Assembly (NCBI GenBank): GCA_973895155.1
Contig: OZ316893.1
Location: 15,004,001-15,068,000, forward strand
Direction of reading: 5' to 3'
Length of the DNA stretch: 64,000 nucleotides
Source of the DNA: Marsupella aquatica
Taxonomy: Eukaryota; Marchantiophyta
Shown: positions 35,049 through 48,900 of the stretch, in pieces
Layout of the letters: each line of letters starts with the position of its first letter
Numbering within the stretch: the stretch's first letter is position 1
Notes under the pieces: model-generated
Database searches by the model: none
Seen by the model: the letters and a program-made list of their open reading frames with translations, nothing else
What the model was told of the DNA's origin: nothing
Position numbers and translations under genes: made by a program

Positions 35049-38000
35049 TAGGACACTAAGCTGCATCACATTCTTTTTGTGTAAGTAACATTCAATCTCG
35101 ACGATGCCCCTGCCAAGCTGAAGACGGGAAGCATTCGTTTTGCTTCTCGTAGCAGAATCAGGGTTGCAGGAAGGATGGAAAAACAGTTCAAGCACTAAAC
35201 TTACGTTAAGTCCTCCGTTAATGAGAGTGTGACCGGGAATACATTTTAAGTGTCAATCCGTCTTGTTGTGACAGTGTAATTCCAGTGTGTCCATCCCGGT
35301 CGTGTATGAAAACGTCTGTGTCCATGGGGGCTTTAAGTTCGGCATTGAGGCTTGACACACATATTCCAATATGCCACAAAAATACTTGGGCTCAAAGTAA
35401 ACCATGTTATCATGACAAATGCAAAGTTGCATGTATTATCTTCAATTGATCTCATAAGGAGGATGCTATGTAAGCCACTCCATAAGCTCTAAAGCTCTCC
35501 TATCAGACCCCTATTTAAACCTTGTATTAGTCCTCCAACCTTAACATCCATGTGTTGTAAGTTTATTGAGGGCGAGATATGGAGGGTGAGGCATGGAAGG
35601 AGAGGGTGAGGCATAGATGAAGAGAGTGCACCAGAGGGAGATGTTTTTGGCTGATCAAATAGCAAGAAAAATATATAATTTTCTTGCAACCAGCTAGGAT
35701 ACCTCCCCAGAGTGAAGAGAATGGGCCGGACTGGAAAATATAGCATGTAAATTTAAGAGGGGGTGGGACTCTATATTATAGTTTGTAAATTTAAAGGGTC
35801 TAAGAACCCTTTCATGCAAAAGTTGTGAAATTTTCACGAAAAAGTAAGTGAGCTCCAAAGTACTTTAACCAAACATTAGCGAGACAACTTCGAAAATTTC
35901 AATTCAAAAAAAATTGTAATGGACGCCATGAAAGTACAGCTTCTAAAGGACGCCATGAAAGTGCTGCCAAGCCGACACATCACAGGATTCGAAAGTGGCA
36001 AACCACGATCTCATGGCCAATAGATGGCACCTGGGGATCTGGTGTAGACTACTACTGGACATTCAGCAAATATGAGTTGTAGGGAAGTCACATTAACGAG
36101 GACTAGGAGCAAATGACCTATGAATGTCGAAAACCAAAAATGCAATACGGAAGTCCGAGGCTCATCTGGTTAATCGCCAGGACAATATTCAATTCCGTCC
36201 CTCGATCTGGTCATGTGCCGCAACATCGAATGCATGTCTGTGGCACTCACTGGAGTCGAGACATTTCCAGGGGCAGAGAGAAGAAGTACAACATCATGCA
36301 CGAGATCATTTTATGGCATGATGGACAGCTTTGGTAGACTATTAATGAGCAAGCCTCTAGGGAAACGTTTCCCGGATTACCATGTTCTATGTGCTCAGTC
36401 CCCTTCCGAGTCGGCGATTGGCGCAGTAGAAATAAGCTCTTGCTCTACAGTATGACAGGAAGAGAATGATTAAGGCACTGCGGAGACTTCAACGTGTGTA
36501 GGAAATGGGCAGGTAAAGATGACGATTGGTGGAATGAACCCGGAATGAATGTGTTGTGAGAAACGGGTGGGGGCCTTAAATGCCAACTACATTGGTCGTT
36601 GAGAGCCTGCAGCTTCATCAGTGTCAGCAACTTCACCCAATCACCTGTCTGGCGCGACAGTCGTAGTTCGTAAGCGTGTGGACTTCAATCAGGTGAAGTA
36701 CAAATCACGGTACTGTTCATACAGACATTTCCCAATGCTCCCAGGGTAGCGTTGGAAGTTGGGGCATAATTCCACTCCAATGGGTGAGTTCTGATTACAC
36801 TTGAGCATACTCTAACGAGAAGAAAACTGGTCCTTTCCTAAAAAGTATGAAATATACTGGCTCCAGTTTGAGTTGTCCTTCGTAAAATTATTTGTTTGAA
36901 GTCTGACGTCCCGGAACATACCCTGTCGAGTGTCGACTGCTGAGGTCGACTAGGGTTGTGTTAAGAGTATTGAACACTCCGGCCGGTATTCTAATCGCAG
37001 TCACTGTCAGTAATTTGGCAGGCCAATCTCTCGAAGGAATTATGAAGGCTGTCGTCTAGTCCTGTTTCATTTCAAAATTACCTCTACCATGCCACTCACG
37101 GCCCGCAGTAATCAATTTTGGGCAGGGCTCCCTAGGGCCGCTCGCTTGAGGAATCCTCACCGATTCAAATAAATCAGTGATGTCAGTCCTACTCATAGCT
37201 TCTTGTAACTCCGATGAACACACCTCTCGTTCAGTCGTTCTACCTCGACCTAGAAACTTCGTCTGCTTTACCTCGACTGCTCTTCTTCCACCATCTGATG
37301 TATGTCACGTTCAAAGTTCAATATTGGTTTTGAACTACTGATCTTTAGTCAGAGTCATTTACCAATATACGGTTGGTGCTTTAATTCACGCGTATATAGC
37401 CACCAACTGCCGCCAAGCCCCGAGATACTCCTCGGCTCCTCGCAGGAAAATGGCATGCTTCCCGCCGGGGACAATTAGCCATGATTTTGATCCCGTACAA
37501 AGGAACACTATGTCGTACCGGCACGTTGACGAACGCAACGCGGCTAGAGAGGCCCTGCCGCCCTGCCTTGTCCTGTACAAGCGATATGCCCTTGTATAGC
37601 TTGAAATATGGTGATACTGCGTACTTTACACTGGTCTAATCTCTAAACGTCTAAACACCATCGAAGAAAGTGTGATGGGCAACTTACTGACAATGGATTG
37701 CCCGGGGGTAAAATAACCTGTGTAACATCAACATTGCAGATCATATGTCGTGGACGCCTGCCTTCCCGCTGTCAATTCCGGTATCGCGTTCATACCGGTT
37801 CGGTCCACATGGGTTGATCTCAGGCGACTGGCACTTCAGTGCCTGAGGCCGGTGGTGTGGTCCACTCGGCGAAGATGTTCTTGTCACTGACCCACTATAG
37901 TATTGAAACTCCGGCATCGCGAGTGTCTTTTGGTGTTGGTGGACTGGTTTGATTGCATTCTCTTCCTAGTTCCCACGATGATCTCTGTCCTCGTAGTAAA

Positions 38001-38677
38001 TTGCACTAAGTGATGGTGGCTCTGAACCATTTACAATAAGCGCAACACGTGCATCCTGTTCCATAGACAACTGCGTTGAATGTTTGAGAGATAGCGCCTG
38101 ATATGGACTTGCGCGCGGAGATGAAATTTTCAAGACGCCCATATATGCGCAGCTTTCTGCTCCCGTTTTCCCCACCAACGGTAGTTTGGTGCCTGTGTCT
38201 TCTTCATACGTTTCGGAAGCCATTGCACTGTCGTTCTGCCTTGACACGAAGGAAAGTTTTACAGTACGAAACTTACGGAACTCGGATTGTCGAGTTCGGA
38301 CGCCAAATACATGATTCAGATTCCCAATTTTGTTCGTAGTCCGGGCCGATCAGCAGCTCGATATCACCAACGTGCAGCGAGTGGAGGCTGATTTCACTGC
38401 CCATGCACACGCTCCTAGAATGTGCGAGGACGTACTTGTTTGAGTCTTACACCCGATGACAGGCGTTGGGACTGCAATGCGAAGAAGTTTCAAATAGTCT
38501 CGGGGGTATCAACGCTCCAAGTTGAAAGAGTACCGTAGTGCCTCTCGAATGTGAATTTTGTGTCAAGCAGTGGCAAGAGGTTCGTCATAAGTCGCATAGT
38601 GAGTGCTATATGTCTAACAGCGCAGGAATTCTTCTAAGGCAGGGCAATTGATCTTACTGAGTTGTGTAATCGACAAG
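35049..38677. other. Gene-free stretch with dispersed repeat copy B
   Basis: About 35200-35345 is the second copy of the dispersed repeat described at 21690-21870 (shared tccgttaatgagag and flanking blocks). The rest contains only short open frames without recognisable domains. From about 36 kb the composition is more balanced, and eroded coding sequence is possible, but I cannot name any. Confidence 0.4.
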
Positions 38678-39226
38678 ATGGCGAGGAAGAAGTTCTTTCC
38701 AACGTCATCGAGCCGCATGCCGTCCGAGATAAGCTTGGTTTATCAAAGTGTGGCGGAAAGCACGCTAGGCCCTGGACTATCGGCCTCGGCTCGGGGACAG
38801 TGCGAGCGAGAAGGAAATGACTGCGCCAGTAGCAGTAGCAGCACTTCTGCCATCGCCGGAAACATAAGGGGAGCCACTGGTCAGAAGACCTTGAAGCTAG
38901 GTGGGAACGGAGACGGGAACTCGAAGCTAGGCGGGAACTCAACAGGAAAGACTACACGAACCCGTGTGAGGCTCATTTATCTCCTAAGAGCTCCGTCGAA
39001 CTTCATCTGCAAGGTGAAAGAGCAGTACGCGCAGTGGAAAGATGGTGCTCGCAGCGCAAACATCAGGGTCAGCGACCTTTTCGTTGCCAACCAGATATTT
39101 ATAAATATGCAAACCACACCCGCTAGCAATCGACGAAAACAGCAGGGATTAAACCCATCGGTCGGGTTCGTCACTAGAGTTGAAGCGCCTTCGGCAGGTG
39201 GTCACAGAGAGATGCGGGAGCGATAA
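38678..39226 (+). CDS. Possible small basic protein, 182 residues
   Basis: An uninterrupted frame from ATG at 38678 (an earlier Met lies at 38648) has non-random features. There is a Ser-rich segment near residues 57-66, a Gly/Lys/Asn low-complexity stretch (KLGGNGDGNSKLGGNSTGK), then a basic block TRVRLIYLLRAPSNFICKVK followed by EQYAQWKDGARSAN. That last block recalls the P-x(n)-K-x-[RK]-[DE]-x-Y pattern of small basic plant proteins of unknown function, but the resemblance is from memory and weak. There are no clear introns or promoter. It could be a chance frame; the minus strand is open over part of the same interval. Confidence 0.28.
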   Translation: MARKKFFPTSSSRMPSEISLVYQSVAESTLGPGLSASARGQCEREGNDCASSSSSTSAIAGNIRGATGQKTLKLGGNGDGNSKLGGNSTGKTTRTRVRLIYLLRAPSNFICKVKEQYAQWKDGARSANIRVSDLFVANQIFINMQTTPASNRRKQQGLNPSVGFVTRVEAPSAGGHREMRER

Positions 39227-42200
39227 TTCGAGCTCCGACACACTTTCGAAATTCCATCAAGTCCAGAGCATTGGAGTTACGGCTTGGCTCGTAATGTCCC
39301 AGGTGCTATTTCCGGGAGAGATAACGCAAGCTCCGACGCTCTCATTTTTAAAGCGGTCCAGGGGTAATAGAAACTGCTTGAGCTCCAATGCTGGCTCGAA
39401 TCCCTCAGGTCAACGAGGAATCTGTGGTCCGACGTTGGCACCAAGCTCCGTTCTATTGCAAAGGAATGGAACAGATATTTGGAGAACACAGGTTCGAATA
39501 GTACCTGGTCCAACTGTACCTGGTCCAACTGGGAGGCGAGATAGCCCGAGCTCCGCCGCCGGTTCGAAATACTCATGTCCGTAGATCGACAGGGCTCATT
39601 CATAAACATTAGTTCGACGCATTGTCAATTTTCGATTGGCAAGGTCGTTGGGAAGGTCATGCTCGATTATTTCTTTTCTCGAGGTGGTAGATCCGATAGC
39701 TTAGTATGACTGCGTTCGGGGACAAATTCCGCTCGAATTTGTAACAACTGTACACGGCGTTCTCTTCACATTGTATATAAATCGTATCACATTCTCTATT
39801 TGAAATTCAGGATACGTCATTTCAAAACCTTGGTTACAGTCTAGTCAGCTCTAGGATTCACTCTTCGAGCCTAATATTATATTTGCACAGGCGGAGAGAG
39901 GGCCACAATGGCTATCCCCGTCTCCCAGGAATCTCGTTGCTGTTAGCTCTTCTGCGATCTGGATCTCTCTGTTGTACGAGGCTGTTAATTGTATCACGTA
40001 CACTGATGAATGATAATTTCTTACAACGGCGTGTGCGTTACAACTGCAGATGCGTAGATCGATCTAATGGTTATATGTCGGATTTAAGCTTCGACTGTCC
40101 TTTTAGTTCTGTTTACCAAACGCGGGGTAACTAACTGAAAGGACGTACAGCTACCCCGCGCTGAACCTGCTGCAGTCGACGTTACGAATATAATTGAACT
40201 TGGCGTGCACACAATTTGGATCCGTTTTGTTTTAGATTGACGATCCTCGAGATTTGCAAGCAGACACTGGTGTAAGCGAACTGTTTGTCGAGCATCTTCA
40301 TGGATCGAAACTGAAAGCGACCAGCCTGTTGTAAGCCCCAGTTGTTGATGGAATTCCGCACCAAAATTAATTTGATAATGCATGGAGTGGAGCTTTTTCC
40401 ATCCGTGTGGTGGTGTGAACGACTGTCTCGTAGGATGTTGAATCTTGTCTGCTGCATCGCCCAGTCATAACTCGTTCAAATGTGGCAACTCCAGCTGAGT
40501 AGGATTTCAAACTTCTCGCTTGAAGTCTAGACAGTCCCTCTTACTATTGATGCACTAAACAAGTTCGTTCCTCGCCCTAGCTAAACAGTCTCTGCTTCCC
40601 TTCCTCCTGAAGTCACTTAGAGTCCTTTCTACATTCAATATGTTGTTAGTCCGTTCCCTGACTTTTCTCAGCCATCCTTTTGTACATTTTGCCGCTTCTC
40701 TGTCCAGCACGCTCATCGAATTGATGCAGGATGATAATTCTTTTCTGTCAAGGAGATCTGTTCATCTGTGGTGATAAGTAAGAACGTGGAGATGCTTCAC
40801 GTAACTCTTCTCCCTGACTCTTTCCAACCATCCTTCTTGTAATTTCCTTCTCTTGCCGCATTAAAGCACGCTCACAGCATTCGAGGAGGACACTGATAGC
40901 CTTGTCAGTGACAAGGTGTCGATAGAATGTCAAATTTTCTAGAAACTGACAAAAATGAATTGGCCAGAAATTCAGTCATGTTAGCCGTATCCCGGTTCCA
41001 ATTGGAGAGGATAATTTCCGCGTCGCTGAATAAGAGACACCAGACGTAAATATTGTTCAACAAGTGAATGAAGTGAGTAGAATGTTTCCACGTCTAGGGG
41101 TGAATGTAGGTCGATTTTCGCAGAATGGAGGCCTTCCGGCCAGTCCAACTCTAATTAGTTCGAGGACCCCAACCTTACGTATTCTGAAGATATTACAACT
41201 TTGATTTCATTGAGCATCATGAAGGGACACAGAGAAGTTGAATCCTGGAATAGTTTCACTCTATTGATGTAAGTACAAAGGATATATAGATTCATTCACA
41301 TGGCGAAGGAACGAAGAGTCGAAAGCTGTAAGTTGGGGAGTTTTGGGTCACTCAAAAGCTTGAATAAACGTTGACGTTCTTTGCAGCTAATACAACAGTT
41401 AAACATGAAATATTCCTTCTTAATAACATCGTACGTATCAATCAAGCTAGAAGCCAGACTGAGACTTCTACTGATCGAGTTTTGTTGATTCTGTATTGGA
41501 GTAATTCGTACGTCAAAAGCTCATCTCAATGAAGCCTGCAATAGACTTTCAAACGGGTGGAGACGAAACTAATCCAGCGTACTTCGCCATATTTTCACTC
41601 GACAGTGCAGATTTAGAACAATTGAAGGATCAGAGTAGTCACGAAGAGGGTGGACTGGAGAGGACTTCTGACGATGGAAATCTGCTACTCCGATTGCCGA
41701 AAGACAGTCGCAGAGATCAGTAGGCCAAGTGTGACCGAAAATATGCATAACGTGGGGAGCAGTGGCACAGGTAGAGACTGAAATTGGAGTAGCTGTAACA
41801 GGAACATACGAATCAGCCCATAGGCTTGCTAACTAAGGACTAATCCTGTGAAGTACGTAGTGAGAACTCCAGGGATTTGTAGGACTGAGGCCAAACTCCA
41901 ACCAATCAGATGTACGACGCTGGAGAACTAGTGGAGACATTAGTCTTACCCGAAACAAGATTTCCAAAGCTTCTGCATCGATACATTGATTAGACTGAAA
42001 GAATTGAACTGGTACATCGGCAATGCATGAGAGTATCAGGCTAAGGTGCCCACACAAGAGCCGAGCACCCAGAGCGCGAGCTTGATTGGAAATAGTGATA
42101 AGTCGATTGGGTAAAGTTAGAATGTGAGCAGCAACTCGATATCGCCCTGCTCAGACAGCCTGTACAGCAAAATAGAACAGAAAGGGGATAGAGGGTCCAC

Positions 42201-42720
42201 TCTCTTAAAGACTGAGTAATTGGGAACCAATATACTGTGGTAACGTTATCAACAATTGAGAGGGGGATCAAACGGTGATGACAGACAGGAGAGAGTTGAA
42301 TTTATTCCCTCATATCATGGTAGAAAAAAAGTGTTTATGGGAAGGTCATTGAATTGAGGCACAGGCTGTTATAAAATCAATTTTATGGACGACACGCACG
42401 ATATATTCTGTCGGTGTATGATGGATGGGTTCTGAGCATCATTTATAGACCTGGAAGTGAGAAAGGGTATTTTGTGTCGAGGGACAGAAGTAGCCATTTT
42501 TGGTTTCTGTGAACAGACAAATGCCCCCCCAAAAGGGGTCATTATATATATTTGATAGGTAAACCCCTGCATTGCACTATTGTGGCTGTGGCCATGTTGT
42601 AGTTGGTGCGACAGTACCCTTGCATGACACAAAAATGGTGGGAGTGCAACAAATTGCAAGTGAAGATTGTTGTGATTGGTCCACGGGTGCCTCGCTTGAC
42701 CTATAAAAACACTACAAAAA
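39227..42720. other. Gene-free stretch, degenerate repeats at its left end
   Basis: Between about 39222 and 39580 a motif of the type 'gagataa.gc.agctccgacgct' recurs near 39222, 39318 and 39540, with shorter echoes near 39378 and 39450. A 15-bp doublet (tacctggtccaactg) lies near 39502-39530. Further right I see only short frames without motifs. I can support no gene. Confidence 0.4.
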
Positions 42721-43830
42721 CAACTGCTTTTAAGAAAGGCTAGGATGAGACAGGTGAGATAGGAGGTGGCCCAGGCAGGAAGACAGGTGAAATCAGAAGG
42801 GTTGATCTTACACTACCGAAAATTTGCTTTTTATGAAGGCCAGGATGAGACAGGTAAGATGGGAGTTGTGTATGGGTCCAAGCCAAACTATTTATTTTTA
42901 TAAAGGGCCACTAGTGTTTGTGAACTGTCAGGATTGGTTCCCGCCTTTTTCTCACTTGCCAAACAAGATCACACCTTTTTGGTGGGGTGGTTTGATTTGA
43001 TTATATGTAGGTGAGATAGGAAGAATGTATGGGTGGAAGTGGCATTCCCCAGAATTTTGCTTGGAAAGGCCATTTTTTGTTATGAAGGGCCAGGGTCAAG
43101 TGAGATAGGAAGGGTAGGGAGTATGGGTGGATCGGACTATGACAAAAAACAATATTTTTAATGAAAAGCTATTGTTTTCTATGAAGGGTGCCAGAAAATT
43201 ATTTTTTTGATAAAAGGACATATATGAGGGGGGTATGGCTGGATCTGATGCTATCAAAATATTTGTTTTTTATGAAGGCCCAAGGCTGACTCCAGTCTTT
43301 TTCATACTAAAACTTGCGAACATAAATTAATTTCAAGGGCTAGGGTCTAGAGTGAAACCACTGGACCTTAACTCCAAATATGAACAAAATTGAACTAAAA
43401 AATAAAGACAAAATTGGATAAATAAGGGCAAAGTGAGGGTGAACATGGAACAGGGATAGGGCAACTATATACTAGAGATAGCACAGACTTTTTTTTGTAA
43501 GTTTTATTTTTGGGTCTTCATCCCTATTTACAAGGAAGGGGTAATCAGGCTAGTCTTACTCATATTTGAGGAATAATCACATTACTTTTAGGGCCTGTGG
43601 TTTAGGGTAACTCTCAGTACATACAAAAGTGATAATGAGGACTCAATAAGGACAAAATTCGAATGAGGGTGGACACAAAATAAGGACGGGGCCATGAGGA
43701 CAAAAAATGAGGATGGACAAAAAACAAAGATAGGGCTAAAATGAACTGAAATATCATTTTTTTGTGGAGTATGTTTTGGTTCATATCTATATAACTTCAA
43801 GGAATGGGTAATGGGGCTAGTTTGACAAAC
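42721..43830. repeat. AT-rich degenerate repeat region, with a family copy at 55.3 kb
   Basis: Motifs like 'tatgaagg.c.aggatgagacaggt.agat.gga' recur near 42735, 42832, 43075 and 43180 with variable spacing. At about 43335-43450 lies a segment ('caagggctagggtctagag', then 'ctccaaata', then 'aagtgagggtgaa') whose reverse complement occurs at about 55320-55420. No coding sequence is seen. Confidence 0.5.
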
Positions 43831-45987
43831 AGACTATCACACCTTTGTGACTAGATTGTTTGATTTGATAATGTGTACCATCTAGAAGAGGCTTGATCAG
43901 AGCGCAGTACTGAGACCTACACCAAGGGATTACACACTCGTATGGTCAGGGTGAGGTTGAGGGTAGGAAGGATGGATAACGATAGTTTTTGGGCATGGAG
44001 ATTGCAGTGCAGGCGGATTGGGACATTCGTCATTTCTCCAACTAGGTAAGCTCATTGTGCGCCACCGTTTCGAGATGTTACCACGGAAATCTCACCACTA
44101 GAATCCTAGGTGGCACAAGTGCAGGACCTCAGCAGATCTAAGGATTCGAGTGTTCCAAGTTTTGTGGGATTTGTGTTTTGATACTATAGAGTTACGAGTG
44201 GTTCGATGCCAACAGGACAAACGATTGCTAGGGGTAAAGGTGACGACGTTGTGAATGCGAACTTGGCCATCGTCAATTAGAATATTAGAAAGCACAAAAG
44301 AGTACTGCTCCTTCTGGATCGGAAGTGCAAAATTCAGGAAGAAGTTCCTCTTGCCGTGCAGCTTACTAGCGGTGGTCATAATTTTTCCTCCCAGTCATCC
44401 AGGATTGCAAGATTTGAGCAATTGCATTTCTAACACTTATCGAGAGGAGTGCAAAGAACTCTGAAAGAGCCAACTGAAAATGCCTGAACATACTCATCTG
44501 CTCGGTAAGAATTTTACCGCATTGATAACGACAGTAGATGAGCTTGCTGAATGTAATGATGATAAAGCCCTTCGCGATCGAAACATAAGGATGAGATGGA
44601 AACCACGAGCGACTACGCAAAGACAGAAAAACCTAATCTCCTCAACAAGTACGTCAGTAGATGCCGTGCAAGGGGCAATGACCTGTTCCTTGTGTACATT
44701 TGCATGCTATCCTCAAGTCCTGAGCGATTTTTCTATTTGTAATCCTTTATTTTGAGCAATGGTATGGTAAGCAAATTTAAAATGTTGAGACTTTCCACGG
44801 CACCAACGGGACACGCTGTCCAAGGTATTCACAAACGGTAAAACAGGAATGAAAAGGTAAATTAGAAACAAAGCGAAGTTCCTCAAGGGATAGCGAGAAA
44901 CTCTACTCAGAAAGACATTTTATTCGTAAATATAGCTCCGCAACAAATGACTACTCAGAACACCGCCTTTAGTTCTAATCTACTCGGAAAACAGCATCTT
45001 AATTTGGAATTTTAGAGACGGGTGGGAAAATTTGAATAGGGCTTCAAATCTAGTAATGAACTCCCACCAGGGCATTTTCCACAAACAAAGCCACCGGGCG
45101 CTTATTTGGGACGATGCCCTCCTGAGAAAACATTCCTGAACATATTCGACGCAGGAGACTGCGGGAGTACTGGTATCCTTCGACAAGCAACCTGGGTCAC
45201 GAAGAACTCCCTACACAACTTTGGAGATCATGGCAGGACACAAAGTTCCCCCTTATAAAGTCATTGTCTCAGTCTGCACATCAATGGTAACCCTAAGCAC
45301 AACCACTAAGAAATGAACCTAACATAACCTTTCTGCCACAAATTAAATTCCTCATAATCTTAAAGTATTCACTCGGAGGACAGGAAAACTGAAACACAAA
45401 ATCCCCATCTCACTCAATACCGGCGGAACACAGCTTCCCAGACCCTGGACATGGGACATGGGTTTGCTGGATCTCGAAGCAGCCAGTAATGCCTACACAT
45501 TCTAGATGTAGAGATATGAAGGTAATCTAGACAGACAGAAATTCATGCCTGGCATTCCAGCCAATAGGGATACCTCCCTCACAGCTGTGGTCAAATTCAT
45601 GTCAAGAGCAAGATAGTGGTTTACGTGCTGAGCCACTTCAACTAATCAAAAAATTGTCTGTTTCCCACCAAGATTATGGCTAGCTCTGTAGTCATCTTTA
45701 CTTCCAATCAGTCCACAATCGATGGACAACGGAAACAGTAAGAACACCTGACTAATGAATTTTATCAGAGCCCTCTGTTGAACTGTAAATTTCTGATGTT
45801 GAAGTTGTTGCAGTAGCAATCCACTATCACGATGGCGGTGCTTTGCAGAACTCTAACAGAGGGCAGTATGCAAACATTTTTAAAAAGTACCATCCTTCCA
45901 AACCACATCCATAGCTTATAGAATTCGATGGCCATAGAATCCAAAATTGGATGACGCTCCTAAACTTAGATCTTGAAAAAAATCCAT
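43831..45987. other. Gene-free stretch 3' of the caprin-like gene
   Basis: Several frames of 60-95 codons occur on both strands at 44.1-44.8 kb without any motif I recognise. The last few hundred bases before 45988 should be the 3' UTR of the minus-strand caprin-like gene. Confidence 0.4.
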
Positions 45988-48900
45988 TCATGCTGAACCT
46001 GTTGCAACGGCTGCTGGAGGTGGGACAGGAGCTGACTGAGCTGGGCCATTCGGATGGCCATTGTAACCACCCTGGTATCCTCTTGGACCTCGTCCACCTC
46101 GGCCACCACCACCATAGTAGTTCTGGTTCCGCGGGTAGAACTCTCGTGCCTGACCACCCTGACCTCCTTGGTCATAAAACTGACGGTCACCCCTACCACC
46201 GTTAGGATAGCCACCTCGTCCACCTCGACCTCCCCGGCCATTCGGGAAACCTCCCCTCCCTCGACCTCCTTGATAGCCCATTCTACCCCTTGAGTTTTGA
46301 TATCCTCCACCTCTGGGTCCGCCCCCATAATAGCCTTGATTTTGTGGCTGAGTTTGTTGAACAGGCACAGATTGGGTATTCTCATGCTCTTGCTCAGGTA
46401 CGGCATCGGTGTCAGGTGTTTCCTGACTGCTATCGTCGTGTGAACCAAACTGTGACATAAACCACCATAACTACTGATTAATTTGAGAAGATGATCACAA
46501 CACTAACCTCTTTCAGGATTCAGGGTCCAAATTTGAGACAAGAATATCACTTAAGCCCTACATGCCTCCCTAACGATACCTTGACGACTGAAAATTAAGG
46601 CTGTCGCATTCATACCTGCCTCACCTTTCAGCTATATGATCTTAACGAAACATATCAACTTCTACGGAAACAACTTGTACGTCAAATCGACCATTTGGAC
46701 CAAATCTTCATGGCCAATGAAGTTTAGAATGCATTCTGATTGTGAACGACATTTAAACGATTTCAGACAGAAAATCAACAAAAGCATTGCTCAGATAACG
46801 GCATAGAGTTTGACATCAATTAGCGGATGTACCTGAGGTACGTCCATAGCTTGACCGAGCGTCTCTGGAACAAAGGGAGGAGTATTCGCCACAGCAATAA
46901 GAGGACTGGGCACAGGTATCCCGTTTGCGACAACCAGTGATACTGCAGGTATGAACTCCCTGGCTTGATAGTACTGTGCAGGTGCAGCTCCGTCCTGCCA
47001 AATGATAGATCGTATGCAAGGTCAAATGTAAGGACAAATGTTCCAGGTACTGGCACATGCACGGGAGAACAAGCACTATAGAATCCGAGAACTGCGCTCC
47101 AATATCTGTAGGATTAGTGCAACACACCAGAAAGCATGACACTGCTATTACTTCGCTTCGAGAATCAGCCACAACATACTTCTGTTCAGATGACTTTATA
47201 CAACAACCCCACATTCAGGAAATATGGGTAAGAGATGAATAGATCTCCTTGCGGATAAGGTCAGGAAATCACCTAACAATAATACCACTCACCGACACAA
47301 AAATTCAGTGCCTAGAACATCAATAAGCTCGAACAGAAATTCCTTGAGAACTCCAAGGGGAAATCCTTGAGCAAGTTGTCTCATCAATAACGATTGGCAT
47401 AGCAATGTAAGAGGAGGAGGGTCTTCCCTGCAACCAGAAGGACAACGTACTACTAGGTTGAACTAAAACGGTACCTGATGATAGACACTGTCGTCGATGA
47501 CAACTTCGCTGCTGATGGTGGTCATCATAGGGGACTCAGGAATGAACCCCTTCGTTACGTACTGACCAGCAGCAGTCGCAGCAGCGGCTGCTGTTTGTTG
47601 ACTAACAGTGGTAATCTCCGGGGTCATCGTAAAGTACTCAGATGCCAAAATTCTATTCAGTCTCTCCCTTAGTCCTGAATCTGATTGGTAAGTCAAGGAT
47701 CTCATTTTCATTGAAGCAGGTATACAGGATTACTTGTACGTAGAGAAACACTCAAGTGCAGAAATATATGTCTTGGACATGTACTGAAAGAGACTCAGTC
47801 ACACCCAGAAGTCGAATCACCATCGTTCCTTTTAAACCTAATAAGCACATCAAGCAGCTCCAGACTCTCAGTGCAGGAGATGACATTCCAGAGAACGCTT
47901 TCATCGCAATTGACATCAATCGCAGTGAAGCAGCCCCACTTGGGGTACGAGACCCATGACAGCATCCTCTTCAATCCACTTCAATCTTACGAAAGGGAAA
48001 AGTGGCTCTAGTGACTGACATCGCGGAAAAATGGAAAATCTTGATCGGGCCGAGTACTCCCACGTCATGGGAGTACTCCATGCACTCTCTTCAAGAAAAT
48101 ATGCATTGCAACACATAAGTTCAGTAGTACAACGACTCCCGGAAAATAATATATTACGTAAGCCCTACCAATGCACAAGTAGTGATAAGATCTCAACATC
48201 GCCAGACGGAAATGATGGCATTCACGCCTGTAAGTTCTCCTCAACACGAAATTCAGACGTGGGACCAGAAATCGACTTGAATTTCATTACAAGATTGCAA
48301 GGGGAGACCAAACAACAGCATTTGTAAACAGTCTTGGAGCGGATCAAGTTACATTCGGAAAACCTAAATTGAGCAAGGAAGAGCGATAACCACGAAACGA
48401 ACAAGAGGATACATGAAATAGGAAGCTCCGCATGAGACTCTCCAATGAGGTTCTCGGAAGCAGCTAACCAAGCCTTGGCGTGTTCTACGCATTTCTCCAA
48501 CGCCTCCTTGTGCGAGAGGGTCACATTGGGAGGCCTTGTGGTGAGCATCGAGCCGAATATCGACAAGGCATCCAGATCACCTTCAATCAAGGGTGTCGTG
48601 GCATCGTCGCGGACGAAGTCGTATGACAGGCAAGAGCTTCTTTCGTGTACCTTCGTCCAAACAAAAGAGGAAGGAGTCTCCCCCGGTGACCGCACATCGA
48701 ACAGCTGAGAGAAGTAAAGCAGCGTCAAGAGGTCCGCAATCTGCGCATCTGTCATGCCCAAACTCGGCAAACTCCCATCTTCCTGGTCCGCAACTTGGGC
48801 GTGAGATTCGTCATCCGCCACTTCTCCGTCTTGCAACTCAGCTGCCCCATTCGCAAACCCGTTGGCAGCCTCTTCCGGATCCTGAGAAGGTTCTTCCGCA

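Noticed and set aside
46816-47214. Open frames overlapping caprin exon 3 in other phases
   Set aside because: The phase set by exons 2 and 4 requires the frame encoding DGAAPAQYYQAREF; the longer open frames are shadows.
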